From the NCBI RefSeq assembly GCF_032118995.1, contig NC_092662.1, positions 17,559,701-17,623,700 on the forward strand: a stretch of DNA of 64,000 bases, given 5' to 3'. Below, one piece after another: positions 12,997-24,775 of the stretch. The DNA comes from Asterias amurensis. Lineage: Eukaryota > Echinodermata > Asteroidea > Forcipulatida > Asteriidae. Each line of letters opens with the position of its first letter. Position 1 is the first letter of the stretch. The notes below the pieces were generated by a model, which did no database searches, was not told where the DNA came from, and saw only the letters and a list, made by a program, of their open reading frames with translations. The position numbers were made by a program, and so were the translations under genes.

Positions 12997-13054
12997 ACTT
13001 GACCTGACCTGAAGGCGATCAAAACATACTGATCGAAACGTCGAGTTGTCAACC
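12997..13054 (+). ncRNA. Hammerhead-ribozyme-like motif, best-preserved copy
   Basis: In order: TTGAC (12999-13003), CTGAAGG (13009-13015), stem GATCA/TGATC (13017-13021 with 13030-13034), GAAAC (13035-13039), GTC (13040-13042) and GTCAA (13048-13052). TTGAC and GTCAA pair as an outer helix I around an internal loop, as in type I hammerheads. The core block has G where CUGANGA expects a final A, so this copy may be weak or dead. Directly downstream (13085-13150) lies the inverted form of dispersed repeat family D, which suggests both belong to one mobile element. Confidence 0.5.
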
Positions 13055-13082
13055 ACCGTTTTTTCAGCACTACTCAAAAGAG

Positions 13083-13150
13083 ATTTGCACATGGTGCTAC
13101 CGCAAACCTCAACCAATAATACTTCCACCATGCAAAGTTTCAAATCCTTA
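13083..13150 (-). repeat. Dispersed repeat, family D
   Basis: It carries CATGGTGCTACCGCAAACC and ATGCAAAGTTTCAAATCCTT. The same pair occurs, usually inverted, at 18645-18735, 23005-23120, 23760-23835, 29860-29990 and 43570-43670. Several copies continue into a GGTTCTGAAAAGAACC hairpin. Copies are diverged and non-coding. Confidence 0.65.
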
Positions 13151-13689
13151 ATATTTAACTGACCCATACTCCGTCTATTTGTCACTGTACATGGGAATAT
13201 TTGACTCCCAACTGAAACTGACCTCAAAATAACTCATATAGTACAGTTCGCTACGTTGACACACTCATAACTCATGCCCTTTTCTTTCTCTCCCAGTTGG
13301 CTGTACAGACGGTCATAATTCTTCAGACGATTAGTGCCACTAGCGGCTTAAATTTATTCCAAATAGTCAGTGACTAAAACATCAACATATTTTAGAAAAT
13401 AATGACAATATACCAAGACTGCACCATGTATTTCAACAAATCAAGAAATGGCTCTTTTGCAAAACAAAATGGTGGTGCAGCATGACATGGCTGGCTGGTA
13501 ACCGCCAGAGTAAAAACATTGAACAACGCCGTGTCAGTGGCAAAATGAGATTCTGTCCCCTCAAACGGCGAATTTGTGCGGAAACTTCGTCTGATAGCGC
13601 CCTCTGTTGAATAAACTTCTTTCGGCCACAGGAAGAGGGACATACAGACACACCTGGGACAAAATCCCCTCACACACCGGTAGTCAATA

Positions 13690-13842
13690 CGCCCTTTTCG
13701 AAACCCTGCCTCAGGGCTTGGGCTACGGCTAAAACTCCTTCCACCTGTTTGAAGGCCCATACCGAAAGCACACATTTTCAAATTAACCGACGGAGCCCAA
13801 AGCCAGAGCCCAAATTCAAACCGTAGTCTCGAAAACGCCCAT
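13690..13842. mobile_element. Inverted-repeat element, GCCCTTTTCGAA family
   Basis: The left end CGCCCTTTTCGAAACC and the right end GTCTCGAAAACGCCC are inverted relatives. A better-preserved member is at 40801-40976. No open frame of interest. Confidence 0.45.
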
Positions 13843-13849
13843 CACATTG

Positions 13850-16455
13850 TCCAACGTTTGTCACGTCCCCAGTATCACATAATATAAGAATTACATGAAT
13901 ACTGATTATCATCAGTTTGAGAGAGGGTCACCACCTATTTTGATCTTCCAACCATAAAGAAACCAATAGTTACAATCTCTTCCATGAAAAGAACAGAGTG
14001 GTCGAACCTTCATAACGTCCAAAAACAAAAACATACTTTGAGAACACCGATCTAAATAACTATTTATTTTATAATCAAATTTAATTCAACAATATACCAC
14101 GCACGAGCTAACCCCCCTGATGCAAAACTGTAATTGCTTCGCCAGAAGTGTACTCACACAGCACAAACAAACTCAACACATAACACGCAAACAGTATACA
14201 ATAAGTAACAATGGTCGAAATGGGAATACATTTTTTTCTTCAATTTCAATGGATTTATTCTACAGCTGTTGACAATTCTCATGGGTAACGCAGGGCTTAC
14301 CACCCCAGCTTTGCACAAGGACCACTTTGCCAACTTAAAGTTCGCTTTCCTAAAAACAAACTTAGCGGCATGGCAGGAACGTTAATCATAAACCTCTACA
14401 TGATTATTATTATACAAACACAGATGGGCAATTTCTACCATTTAATGGAGTTTCTTCTCAGTCGGTACTTTGTCAAGACTAATTATAAAACTGTAAATTC
14501 CTTGTAAACGTTGTGACTTGTTTTCACTTTTCTCACCTAATGTTATAATGATTTAATGTATGATTGGGGGAAATGTCGACAACAAACCATTGTCCACGGG
14601 ATAACAAAATATAAAATAAAATAAAAGCATGTATACAAACACCGTGTTTTGTTTTAATCACAAAAGCATGCCGGAACACAACTTTTTTTGTTCACAAACA
14701 AGCTTAACAGCAAACTAGAAAAGCAGTTTGGGGAATTTCACTGTTTCGAAATGTACCAAAATGTACCCCCAGTAAAGAAAACCTCCATATTGTTCCAATT
14801 ATAAAGTTACACATCCCATGATGTCTGTAGGCGGTAATAATTAGGGTTTCAAGTAGCCACTGATGAAATCAATTAAAATAGTTTATTAGGAACAGCAGCT
14901 GAAATATGACACCAAGTGAGGGAGCCCTACAAAACTGTGAAGTGGGATTTCATATTGGGAAACCATCTGGGCCCAATTTAATATCGCCTGGTAAAGCACA
15001 AAATTATCCTGCTAAGCAAAAACAGGTTAACAGCTGAGCAGCATTTTCTGCTAACCAGCTTTATGAAATTTGGCCCTGTATTCCACTAAAACAAAATATA
15101 CGGTTTATTATACGATTTGGGGGTTGAACAAAGAATTGACTAGAGTGTGATGTAAAACAACGACCTCCGGAGTGCGGGCACTCTACCAACTGAGCTACCC
15201 AGCCCTACCCCCCTATGATGACAGTGTCCCTATTCTGTCAATATTTTTGTTTTGGGAGTTTAATATTAGAGTGAACATGAATAGCTATTTACTAACAAAC
15301 ATATAACGTATTTATCTTCAAGCAAACTTGGCACATGACCATTAAGAGGCAGTTAGTGATATTAGCCGTGCAATATAGGTTTTTATCACCACTCCATTCT
15401 GCGAATCTGATTGGAGGATTAGCGCGTACTTGAAGATAACATTTATTATAGCGCTTCATGTGTTATTAATAGATTGTTGATACAGTTATGGAGCTATGTG
15501 AAACCATGATGAAACTATTGGCAGTATGTAACCTTGGGGCAAATCTATTTCTAATCAACATAGTTAGAAAGTAATTTTATATCAATTGAGGGCGCTAGTT
15601 ACTATTTTCAATGGCCCCTGGATTTCTTTGAACAGATAATTTTGTTTGCTTAAAAATAACCTTTTAAAAAAGCGGTTGTACCAGAGTTCCAGACATAGCA
15701 TAACAACTGCACTGGTGGTGCCCTTGACTACCGATGAGGCGACCTTTCACAAAATGGGAAAAAAATGCCTTGCCTTAGAAATTCAAACCAAAGTTTGGTA
15801 TTCCCATTTCCTTCCTCCATGGGTGTACCGCGCGCCATTGAGCTATGTTATGTACGTGTGTTTTTGTTCACTTAAAAACCAGAACACTGTCGGCTATAGA
15901 TCTTCGAGAGGGCAATGCAAGGAATGCAAGGACTTTTTCTTTTTGCAAAGGGCACTTCCACTTGTAAACTTTTAAGTGGGCTCCAAGGCTATGACCGTGT
16001 AATTCCAGGCGTTGTGGTAGCGTTCCAAATTCTGAAAAGCAGTGTACATTCAGCCGACGAGGCAGTCACTTCATTTGTACCCAAGTTGACTTGTTGTATT
16101 GTGTTTTGTAGGGGTAGTTGAAGTGGAGTTGGCCAAACAGGTAATTAACAATTTTGTTCTTGAACAACTATGTGTGAACGAAGAAAGTACATGGACAATA
16201 AGTTAGATACCGTAACTTCATAAAGACACACATTCTGTGGAAACAAATAACCATGGAGACTCACCTCATTGCGTTGCACTGAAATGTCTTCTACCTGTCA
16301 CTGGATTTTTGAAACACGTGCATTCGTTGAACTTTCCGGTCGCCTTCTAAAGCGCCCTCAGTTGACGGAGTAATATTCCTGTCAAAATTTGTTGATTGTT
16401 ATAGCGCCCTCTGTTGAACCAGTAGCTAACTTAACACAATTTTTGCAAATTCAGC
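13850..16455. other. Spacer upstream of PSMB7
   Basis: AT-rich sequence without a recognisable exon. It contains a TTTCATAAAG-family repeat at about 14972-15078, a tRNA-like minus-strand fragment at 15157-15206, and three copies of the GAGGGCGC motif at about 15588, 16351 and 16401. The last two lie within 110 bases of the PSMB7 start codon and may be promoter elements. No TATA box is evident there. Confidence 0.45.
15157..15206 (-). repeat. tRNA-like fragment (SINE head)
   Basis: On the minus strand GGGTAGCTCAGTTGGTAGAG matches a tRNA A box and D arm, followed by GTGCCCGCACTCCGGAGGTC in anticodon-arm position. No B box follows, so it is not a functional tRNA gene. It is probably the head of a tRNA-derived SINE. 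Confidence 0.5.
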
Positions 16456-19213
16456 ATGGCGGCTCCACTGTTGTCCGAAGATCACCAAGGCGGATTTGTT
16501 TTTGAAAACAGCAGAAGGTTTGTTACTATTTTGTGTTTTGAGTTGAGTTGATGGAGTGTGGTGTGTAATATAGTTACGATTTGCCAGTCTAGTTTTGGTT
16601 TGGGTAAATTTAATTTCGTAAATAAAATCTTGCTGTGGGCCTTTGGTTGGTTTGCAGCCTTGTCTGCGCGTTCCTTAGGAGTTGATTGGAGTTTTTCATT
16701 TTTCATTTCATCCAATTCCAACAAGCAAGGCAAAGCAGCTTTTTCTACCGAGTAGGCCTCCGTACAGCGCCCCAACAACTGTATCTACTATTTACTTTAG
16801 TTTCCCCAAACTGTAAACAAGGTGTGGTCTCATAGTATAATTTTATGGACAAATTTCCATTCGACTTTTACAAAACAAGTTTGTAAAAAGATTTGTTAAT
16901 GGTATTGGTAATAAATTACGATGGATGGATTGGATGTTGAATTTTCTTTCATCATTTTAACAAATATATGAAATGAAGGTCAGGTTGAGGTAAATGTTGT
17001 ATCACTAAGTACTAACTAACCATATCTTCTTCTACTACCTAGAGGCCAGTACAGCAGTCAGAATGAACAACTACCCGAGAAATCTCAACTTATTTTCTTT
17101 TCTCTCGCAGAAATGCCTTACTTGAAAGAAGTGGAATGAAACTACCCAAGGGGGTGAAGACTGGAACCACGATTGCTGGTCTCATCTTCAAGGTACAAAG
17201 AATAATCTCAATGTAGACTATTTATAGTAATAACCCCCCCCCACCCCCCCCCCTCCCATCACAGGCCTTGGTGCCCTGTCCTTTTGCTATGGAGCCCTTT
17301 GCAATGTTCCGATTGCTGGAATCCCAATTGATGTGCCCTTTCAAGAGAAAAGTTCAAGGCCTGCCCCCACCAAACCCCCCCCCCCCCAAACAACAAGTTC
17401 CCTTTGATTGATTGATTTTTCTGTTTACCAGGATGGAGTTATTCTCGGTGCTGACACAAGAGCTACCGAAGACACAATTGTTGCCGACAAGAACTGCTCA
17501 AAGATTCACTACTTGGCTCCAAATATCTAGTGAGTTTTCAAAATCAGCTATAAATACTTTTGCAGCCACTCGTGACTAAAAAATAATAATAATGAACTGT
17601 TTGCATTGATTGGTCAGTAAGATTGGGTTCAGTACGAGTTTTGAATGGATATTTCTTGCTTGGATTCTTTAGTTGTTGCGGAGCTGGTACAGCAGCAGAC
17701 ACCGAGGTCACGACCCAGGTCATCTCATCTAATCTAGAGCTTCATAGTCTATCAACGGGTCGGGAGGCACGCGTCATTACGGCCAATCGCATGCTCAAAC
17801 AGAAGCTGTTCAGGTACTAGCCCTACATGTAAAGTTTTATTTTTCAACCAAACCTTCCCTCAATTATACGCCCTGCATTTGGCTAAGTTTTAATTGACGC
17901 TAGACTCTAAAGTGTCATTTGGTAGGGACCTTCCATAACCTCTAAAACACTCCACTCTGTATACATGCTGGCACTTCCCTTTGTGCAGCGAAGTGTACCT
18001 TGGCCCGGTTTTATAGAGCTGCTTAAAAAAAAAATGTACCTACCAGAACAAGGTTACCAGCCAAATACCATGTCACATGCACTATCTGTAAGTGGTATTC
18101 TGCTTTTATTTGCTTAATTGTTAATTGTTATTTGCTTAATTGTTAAGCAATTATTCTTTTGCCCCGATTTTACTTCATTTTTCATTTTATTTTATTTCAC
18201 CTCAGATACCAGGGTCATATTGGAGCTGCTTTAGTCTTGGGTGGTGTGGATGTCAATGGCCCCCATCTTTACAACATCTACCCTCATGGCTCCTCCAATA
18301 AACTCCCCTTTGCTACGATGGGATCTGGCTCTCTGGCAGCCATGGCAATGTTTGAAGACAGATATAAACCCGATATGGAGGTAAGTTTTGAATGTTTGTT
18401 TGTGCGTACTCCACGTATAGGCATTTTTCGTGTACCCAGCTGGTGCAGAATCATGGCGCTTGACCTGTAAGCAGAGAATGGTGATCGCAAGCACAGAGTA
18501 CTGAGCCATGAAATTGAGCCCTGTGGTTTTGCCAACATTACCAAGCACACCTTCATTCAAATCAGATAGAGTAATTACTCCAGTAGTAGGGCTGTGAACA
18601 TCCCTATCTCATCTTGGTTTTAACAAGAGTATGCAAGTTAAAGTAGGATTTGAAACTTTGCATGGTTGAAATACAAATAGTAAGGTTTGCGGTAACACCA
18701 TGCAATGATAATCTCTAAATGAGTTTAACACTCTGATAATTCTGCAGGAAGAGGAGGCTAAGACGTTGGTACGTGATGCCATAGCTGCTGGTATCTTCAA
18801 TGATCTCGGCTCCGGTACCAACATCGACCTGTGTGTCATCAGAAAGGGCAAAGTGGATTATCTGCGGCCTTACGACGTAGCCAACATTAAGGGAGTCAGG
18901 TGAGGGCGCTTTTATATTTTATCAAGCAGCATCATTTAAAGAGAACGAACAAACTATTTTCCCAACAAATTCAAATTACAACTGACTAAAGAGTGTGCAT
19001 TTTCTCAACTCTTGCAAAATGATCAAGTTGCAATTATATCGTACAGACAATACAGACAATAACATAATTTTTAATATCTTCTTTTCTAATTTTGCTTTCA
19101 GGCAAGGGGACTACCGCTACAAGCGTGGAACAACTGGTGTCCTAACCAAGACAGTAACACCCTTGATATTCGATGTAGTCGACACCAAAGTAGAGGAGAT
19201 GGAAGTGTCATGA
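16456..19213 (+). CDS. PSMB7: Proteasome subunit beta type-7 (beta-2), complete, 7 exons
   Basis: This is the trypsin-like catalytic subunit of the 20S proteasome. Coding exons are 16456-16517, 17111-17192, 17432-17529, 17673-17813, 18206-18380, 18748-18899 and 19102-19213, all with GT/AG borders, giving 273 residues (human has 277). A propeptide of 39 residues ends at KTG. The mature chain starts at Thr40 in TTIAG, the N-terminal nucleophile. ADTRAT supplies the Asp17 equivalent and DKNCSK the Lys33 equivalent of the catalytic set. [33 protein letters not shown] and GIFNDLGSG are family hallmarks. The start ATG lies in GCATGGCGGCT with no upstream in-frame candidate of the family. An AATAAA at 19858-19863 is a plausible poly(A) signal. 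All key residues are present and nothing looks broken. PSMB10 is the vertebrate immunoproteasome sister; an invertebrate has the single PSMB7-type gene. Confidence 0.97.
18640..18735 (+). repeat. Family D repeat in PSMB7 intron 5
   Basis: AGGATTTGAAACTTTGCATG is followed by AAGGTTTGCGGTAACACCAT, the same order as at 23005. It ends just before the exon 6 acceptor at 18747. Confidence 0.6.
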
Positions 19214-20534
19214 TCGGATTATTTTGCATTCCGTAGCGGCGTTTATACACATTTAGATTAGATTAAATATGGATTTTGTTTTTCTTGTTAAGGTTTTCCA
19301 GTTAATTTTATTGCCTCAATTTGGTTTCACTTGAGGTAACGGCCGTCATCGCACAGTAAAACCTTGAGATGTATCTAATTGCTGTTGTTTCAGAGGTGCC
19401 CATAATGTCACACAGTAACCATTAGCAAGGTCAAAGGTTAGCCCTGGAGGCTAGGCACAGAGGAAGAGTCCTATATAGGGCTAGGCCAAAGGTGTGCTAA
19501 TTATGCTAGCAGGCATCACCAACAAGTGAGCAATGCAAATATTCAATACACAATTGTCTTGATTATAAATTAAATACTGTTTTGTTCCAAGACAATTTTT
19601 TTCTGTCTGAGTGCATAGCACAAAGAATTCACTTTCTTGTGAACAGCTTCAGGAAATTGGTGATGATCAATAAATTGTTCAATAAGAAAGGTCTTAAAAT
19701 TTCACTTGGTAAGTTTGCACTTACATTTCTTCTGGCTGCGAGCCTAGTTGCTTAGTAACATTAATTATTAACAGTTGATCATCACAAGAACATTTTGTTT
19801 TATAGATTATTGGCGGCTTACAAGGGGGAACATTTTGAGTTTGTAAAACAAGAATTCAATAAAATATACTCAAAGAAAAAAGAACTTGCGAGTGTTAATG
19901 TGTTGTTTATCACTAATATTTAATGTAAAAAGAAGTGCCCTTTCTCACAATTATAGGAGACCTGGATGTTTTATGGGAGTTCTAACATGCATTTACCCCC
20001 AGAAAATTGCCTATGATCTCAAAATGATTTGATAAGTCCTACCATCATGTCATACCCATCCAAATCCAACTGCATGTTTTCTTTGATACTGTTGGACTAA
20101 GGACTCTAGTAGTGAATTGATTATGCTTTGTCAACATCCAACAGTTTGGGTGCTGAGTTGACCATCGCGGCATTGGATTTCACTAGAGTGAGGTTATACA
20201 GTGTAGTGGCTATTGTAGGCAAAGCGAGTTTACATCAATTTACATTTATCATATTTAGCGACTCCATAAAGGTGAGCGATACAGACAGTAGTTGATTGTA
20301 GCGTTGGTTAGGGGTGAATAATGGGCAGACAATGGGTTTGGGGTAAAAACAAAATCAATGTATTGTCACGTCAGCGCAAAAAAAGTTGTACCACTTAAAA
20401 TAGGACTAACATGCAAGTTTAAAATGAACGGAAAAAACTCTCAAATAAGCTTTTTTGCACTGACGCAACCGACGCCATATAATTAAACATTTTTAAAATA
20501 CAAATTCTACTATGATGGACACCAACCACAGTTT
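19214..20534. other. PSMB7 3' region and convergent spacer
   Basis: PSMB7 (+) and YJU2 (-) converge here. The segment holds the probable PSMB7 3' UTR with AATAAA at 19858-19863 and an earlier AATAAA near 19669. After that comes unique-looking AT-rich DNA. No further gene is visible. Confidence 0.5.
19858..19863 (+). terminator. Candidate poly(A) signal of PSMB7
   Basis: This is a canonical AATAAA hexamer about 650 bases after the stop codon. An alternative copy is near 19669. Cleavage position cannot be fixed from sequence alone. Confidence 0.35.
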
Positions 20535-23500
20535 CTAGTCACTAGTCTCATCACTTTCATCACTATCAGCATAACCTCCAAGAAGACTGAGTGCAACAGA
20601 CTTAGCTTTAGGAAGTACTCCTCTGCTTCCCCCAGCATTCTGCCTCCTTCCTAGTCCCTCTTGGATGCTACTCAAGATCAGGTCTTCAGACACTTTGCCA
20701 TCAGCATCTTGGTGTTCACTGTCCGTTATTTCTGAACTTTCACCTTCATGTTCGTTTCTCTGAGACGTTCCAGCTTGGTTGGTACCCACTGGTTGACTAG
20801 AGGGTGCAGTGGGTTCCTCATCTATTGAATGTCCACCAGTGGAATCATTCTTTAATGTCTTTATTTGGTTTGATTCGAGGCTTGGACTGACCGAAGGAGT
20901 TTCAGTCATTGTATTTGTCGGCTTGGCAACAGGATTCTTTAACTTGACAAGTCCTGCTAGAGCTGATCGGGAACTGATCTTTGCTGATTTTGATTCTGAT
21001 GATTTGGCTTTCTTAGGTTGTGGTTCACCATCCTGTGATTGGAAACAAAGCAAATTTGGATTTGTAAAACATGCAAAATTCAGTTAATGGCTTGACATTT
21101 CGACCCTAGCAGAGTCTTTCTAGCAGAGTCTTTCTCGAGAAAGACTCTGCTAGGGTCAAGACGTCAGGCCATTAACTGTTTCTTTGCATTTTTTCCTTTC
21201 GGTTGTTAAGCAGTTTGCAACAGCTAATTCTATTTTCTGATTTGTGAATAATATGTTAAACAAACTCATGTTGTAGACAAGATCTAACAAACTTACATTT
21301 GTGAGGATGTCTGTAGGTCTTTTGAAAGCATGGGGCGTTGGAGGCGTCGCCGTTTCATTATCATCTTCTGGGTCATCTTCAAGTCTTTTCATCACACCTC
21401 CATCTGGCTTGCCAAATATCCGTCTGTTGACAGAAGAAAAATAGTACAAGGAAGTCAGTCTTTGCACTGTCCCACACAAAATGGATTTACATCTCATCCA
21501 ATCGACGAAGCAACAATGGCGTCTTGCTCAAGGACACAAGTGTCAGGACCAGAACTCGAACACACAACTCTGCTGATCAGAAACACTAGAGCTTGAGTCA
21601 GAAACACTAGAGCTTGAGTCAGACTGCTTGGCACTGAAAGGTCACATAAATAAGCAGGAGGGAAGACACAAGGCTCTTCATACCTGGATCCATTACTGAG
21701 TTTAGGGATCAGGGCCCAATTTCAGATATACTGCTCAGAAAAGTTCTTTGCTAAGCAAACATTAAGTGAAGCACCAGTTAGATCAATAACAACCTTATGA
21801 AATTTTGACTGGTAACTATTTTTCTGTGCTTAGCAAGTTGTCTTGCTTTATACAGTCTTTATGAAATTGAGCCATTCAGAACACCAAATAAGCTAGGGTT
21901 GATGACTTGATGATTGATCTTAAAGGCACTGGACACTATTGGTAATAACTCAAAATAGTTGATAGCATAAAAACTTACTTGGTGAGCTGTTGACAGTATA
22001 AAATATTGTGAGAAACACGCTTTTTAGAAAAAGGTGGTTTTCAGTAAAAAATAATAAAATACTTCAAACTGAAGCCTTTTATTATGCATTTAAAAGCACA
22101 AAAAGTAATGCAACAAGGATATTTTTTCTTTCATTATTTTTCTGGCAAATTTGACGACCAATTGAGCCAAAATTGAGGTTTTTTATTTTATACATATGTT
22201 GGGATACACCAAGTGAGAATACTGGTCTTTGACAATTACCAAAGATGTCCAGTGTCTTTAAGAATCATCTGGCTCTGTCTTGACTTACTGAATTTCTGCC
22301 TCATCTTCAACCTCCTGCCTCCTCAGCCCTTCCTCCAAAGCCTCCGCCTTTCTCCGTAGGATCTCGGCGTAATCGATATCAACTTTCCTCGTGTTAATCT
22401 CCTTTAGCTCTTCCAGATTTTCCAGTATCTCCATTTCATGCTTGGAATCCTGAATAAAACACGAGGAAACATAAACGTGTTTTCTCTCCTCAGGCACCAT
22501 GAGCGCTTTTTTTTAGGTGGATACAGGCGCTATAGACCGTATTGAATCACCCCTTTTTGCTATGAAAAGTCGCCATCTTGTGGGGAAAACCGTATTCGCG
22601 TCTAAACGCGTACATCATCGCAAAGCGAAGCGAAGCACGCAGCACGCAACATTCCCTGTTTGATTTCTACAGCACATGCACGCACATCACACGCACACGC
22701 ACAGACGCCATCTTGTAGATCAGATATTTGAGCTGCGTGAAGTCATATTCAATACGGTCTATACTCGGTGTTCTTTATCATTATTATTATTATTATCACT
22801 CTACCTTTGTTCTATTTTCCAAGACCTTCATTGGATTGTTGGCTTCCTCCTCTTCTCGATCTAGCTTCTCTTTCTCTGTAGCTTTCCGAAACATCTTAGC
22901 CGCTTCAAACAGTCTGGTGGCTCCGTGCTCTAAGGCATAGTCTTCATTCTCAGGATCAGTCTACGCAAAAACAAATATTTTCAAAATAATGTTAACAGTC
23001 ACTAAGTAGGATTTGAAACTTTGCATGTCTGATATACGATATGGAAAGGTTTGCGGTAACACCATGTAATGACTATCTCTAATGTGTTGGGGTGGTTCTG
23101 AAAAGAACCGTTTAGGTTTTTTTGAAGATTATTTTGAGTGCTTTTAGATAATATATTTCTTGTAAAGTGCTTTGATCCTTTGGAGAGGCGCTATAAAAAA
23201 GTTGAATAATAATAATACAATAACAATAATTTCATCTTATCACAGCTTGCAAAAGTGCTGGTAACTCCTCAAGTCAGGTTACGTCCCAAAGCTTTAGATC
23301 TCAAGGGTATTTCTCATGATTTCTCACTGTTTCCAAAAGCGCGCCTTCTGTAACAGATCTATCCTCACAGTTGGCCCTATTTCATCCAGGGGACATTTTT
23401 CATTATTATTAATATTATTAATATTAAACCAAGGCAGTTGAACCTAGGCGAGCCCAACTCAAACAAGCGACAACGAGACAGCTTGGGACGACCGAGTGAG

Positions 23501-24646
23501 TGAGTTGAATGGTGTCAATATGCCGGGAAATGTAGACCAAAAGGAAGAGGTTCAGAGATGTAAACTAACCTTAAAGCTGATTTCTGAGATACACTTTGGG
23601 CACTTGATGTAGAAGCGATAGATTCGTAGGCCGAGGTACTTCTCATCCTGTACATTCTCTGTCTTTGCATTAAACTTCTTACCCTGGTAAATGTAATCTC
23701 CACAGGTTTCACATCTTGGGGAAAAAAAAATCAATCAAAATCACTCAGACTTAGTAAACAGGTGAGGTTTGCGATGACACAATGTGTAAATCTCTAGGAG
23801 TAGTTTTGGTCCTGAAAAGAACCGGTGGTTTAATGAAAACAAATCTAATAAAAACAACACAAGGTACTAGAGCTTTGTTCACTCTCATCCCCCACCCCCT
23901 GACAACAAACAAATCCACAATGTCTTTTACACAGGCTACGGGTTGGTCCTTGGGAACAAAGTAGGATTCCTTCATTGAGTACCTACTTACATGGTACATG
24001 TATATGCTTTAATAGACTTCTCAGGATATTTAATCACAGTTTTTCAGATTTTTGCAAAGGCAAACAAACTAGGAAATCAGACTAAAGTAGGAAGAATATC
24101 CTGCCTGTTTACGCTAATACGATGTTAGAAGAACCCTTGTTGACATAACAATTAGTGTGGTGGTACTGCACTCACAAGTGCATCTTCATGTCAAGGTTTC
24201 CCATGCTCAAGTTGGGAATGTATCACTCATAACAAAATATATACCTCATATTAAAAGGTGCCATGATGCGGACAGTATACTGCCTCTCTCTCTGTAGACG
24301 AAGTTTGGGGATCTTCGCCGGATCAAAATCCGGGGGGTAGTATTTCTGTGGGAAGTAAAATAAACGCAAATTAATAATTAATTCTGAGTTGGCAGAGATG
24401 CCCTTAAGTCACGTCACAGCCAGAACTTGGACAGAAAATAATGTTCACAATTTGGCCTCGATGCTCCTTGAGTTGACCTAAGTTGGTGCTATTTTTCTCA
24501 CTTATGGTCAAGGAAAAGAGAAAGAAGCATCTCCACCTGAAAAAAATCAAAATATTTTTGACGATATTTGTATTATAAGAAAGGAGCATCTTGGAAGGAA
24601 AATGATGACATAAAATACTTACATTAAGAACTTTTCTCTCGGACAT
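20535..24646 (-). CDS. YJU2: YJU2/CCDC94 splicing factor (CWC16 family), complete, 7 exons
   Basis: YJU2 is a step I splicing factor of the spliceosome that helps dock the branch helix. Exons in transcript order are 24623-24646, 24245-24345, 23570-23714, 22805-22960, 22289-22449, 21297-21423 and 20535-21032. They give 403 residues, against about 323 in human. The 24-base first coding exon encodes MSERKVLN and joins KYYPPDFDP, the highly conserved family N-terminus. A zinc-binding four-cysteine set is present as C43xxC46 and C80xxC83 in MRCETC and [24 protein letters not shown] follows, then a glutamate/arginine-rich coiled coil in exon 5. The C-terminal tail of exon 7 is lysine- and serine-rich and ends in SDESDETSD. 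The tail accounts for most of the extra length. The sister gene YJU2B (CCDC130) starts differently (MGERKG), so YJU2 is preferred. Confidence 0.95.
21083..21176. ncRNA. Head-to-head pair of hammerhead-like motifs
   Basis: The segment is a near-perfect palindrome in YJU2 intron 6. Each half carries an AGACTCTGCTAG stem and a GGTC-AA-GACGTC or inverted TTTCGACC block followed by GGCCATTAAC. This is the same motif as at 9865-9912, present in both orientations. It looks like two inverted copies of one repeat end rather than a working ribozyme. Confidence 0.4.
21708..21880. repeat. TTTCATAAAG-family inverted-repeat element
   Basis: The left end GGGCCCAATTTCAGATAT and the right end TTTATGAAATTGAGCC form an inverted pair, with TTGCTAAGCA blocks inside. 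Related diverged copies lie at about 14972-15078, 18000-18100, 50848-51000 and 53425-53620. It is a non-coding MITE-like family. Confidence 0.6.
21923..22263 (+). mobile_element. MITE-like repeat, family A, near full length
   Basis: The ends CTTAAAGGCACTGGACACTA and GTCCAGTGTCTTTAAG are inverted, and TTAA can be read at both borders. It sits in YJU2 intron 5, just 25 bases from exon 5. Internal blocks match 12068-12434 with substantial divergence. No coding capacity. Confidence 0.7.
22531..22763. mobile_element. Small element with perfect 17-bp terminal inverted repeats
   Basis: TATAGACCGTATTGAAT at 22531-22547 is exactly inverted at 22747-22763. Inside, a second inverted pair GCCATCTTGT occurs at about 22573 and 22709. 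It is 233 bp, has no open frame and lies in YJU2 intron 4. The perfect termini suggest recent mobility. CAAGATGGC inside resembles a YY1 site. Confidence 0.65.
23005..23120 (+). repeat. Family D repeat with terminal hairpin
   Basis: AGGATTTGAAACTTTGCATG and AGGTTTGCGGTAACACCATG are followed by GGTTCTGAAAAGAACC, a 16-base inverted repeat. It lies in YJU2 intron 3. A further degenerate copy lies at 23760-23835 in intron 2. Confidence 0.6.
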
Positions 24647-24775
24647 CTTGTCTTGCTCTGTTTAATTCTCTGCTCTGTAATATAATAATCAAAAATGGAT
24701 TTTATGTATTTGAAAATTTCCCTTCTGACCTCATATTAATACACTGTGTTAATGTTACCAAATAATTAGTGCAAT

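Noticed and set aside
13392-13781. 129-codon minus-strand open frame
   Set aside because: It runs across an inverted-repeat element and has no protein-like motif.
15157-15206. Functional tRNA gene
   Set aside because: There is an A box but no B box or T arm, so it is a SINE fragment.
20809-21087. Plus-strand open frame over YJU2 exon 7
   Set aside because: It is a shadow of the low-complexity lysine/serine-rich tail of YJU2 on the opposite strand.
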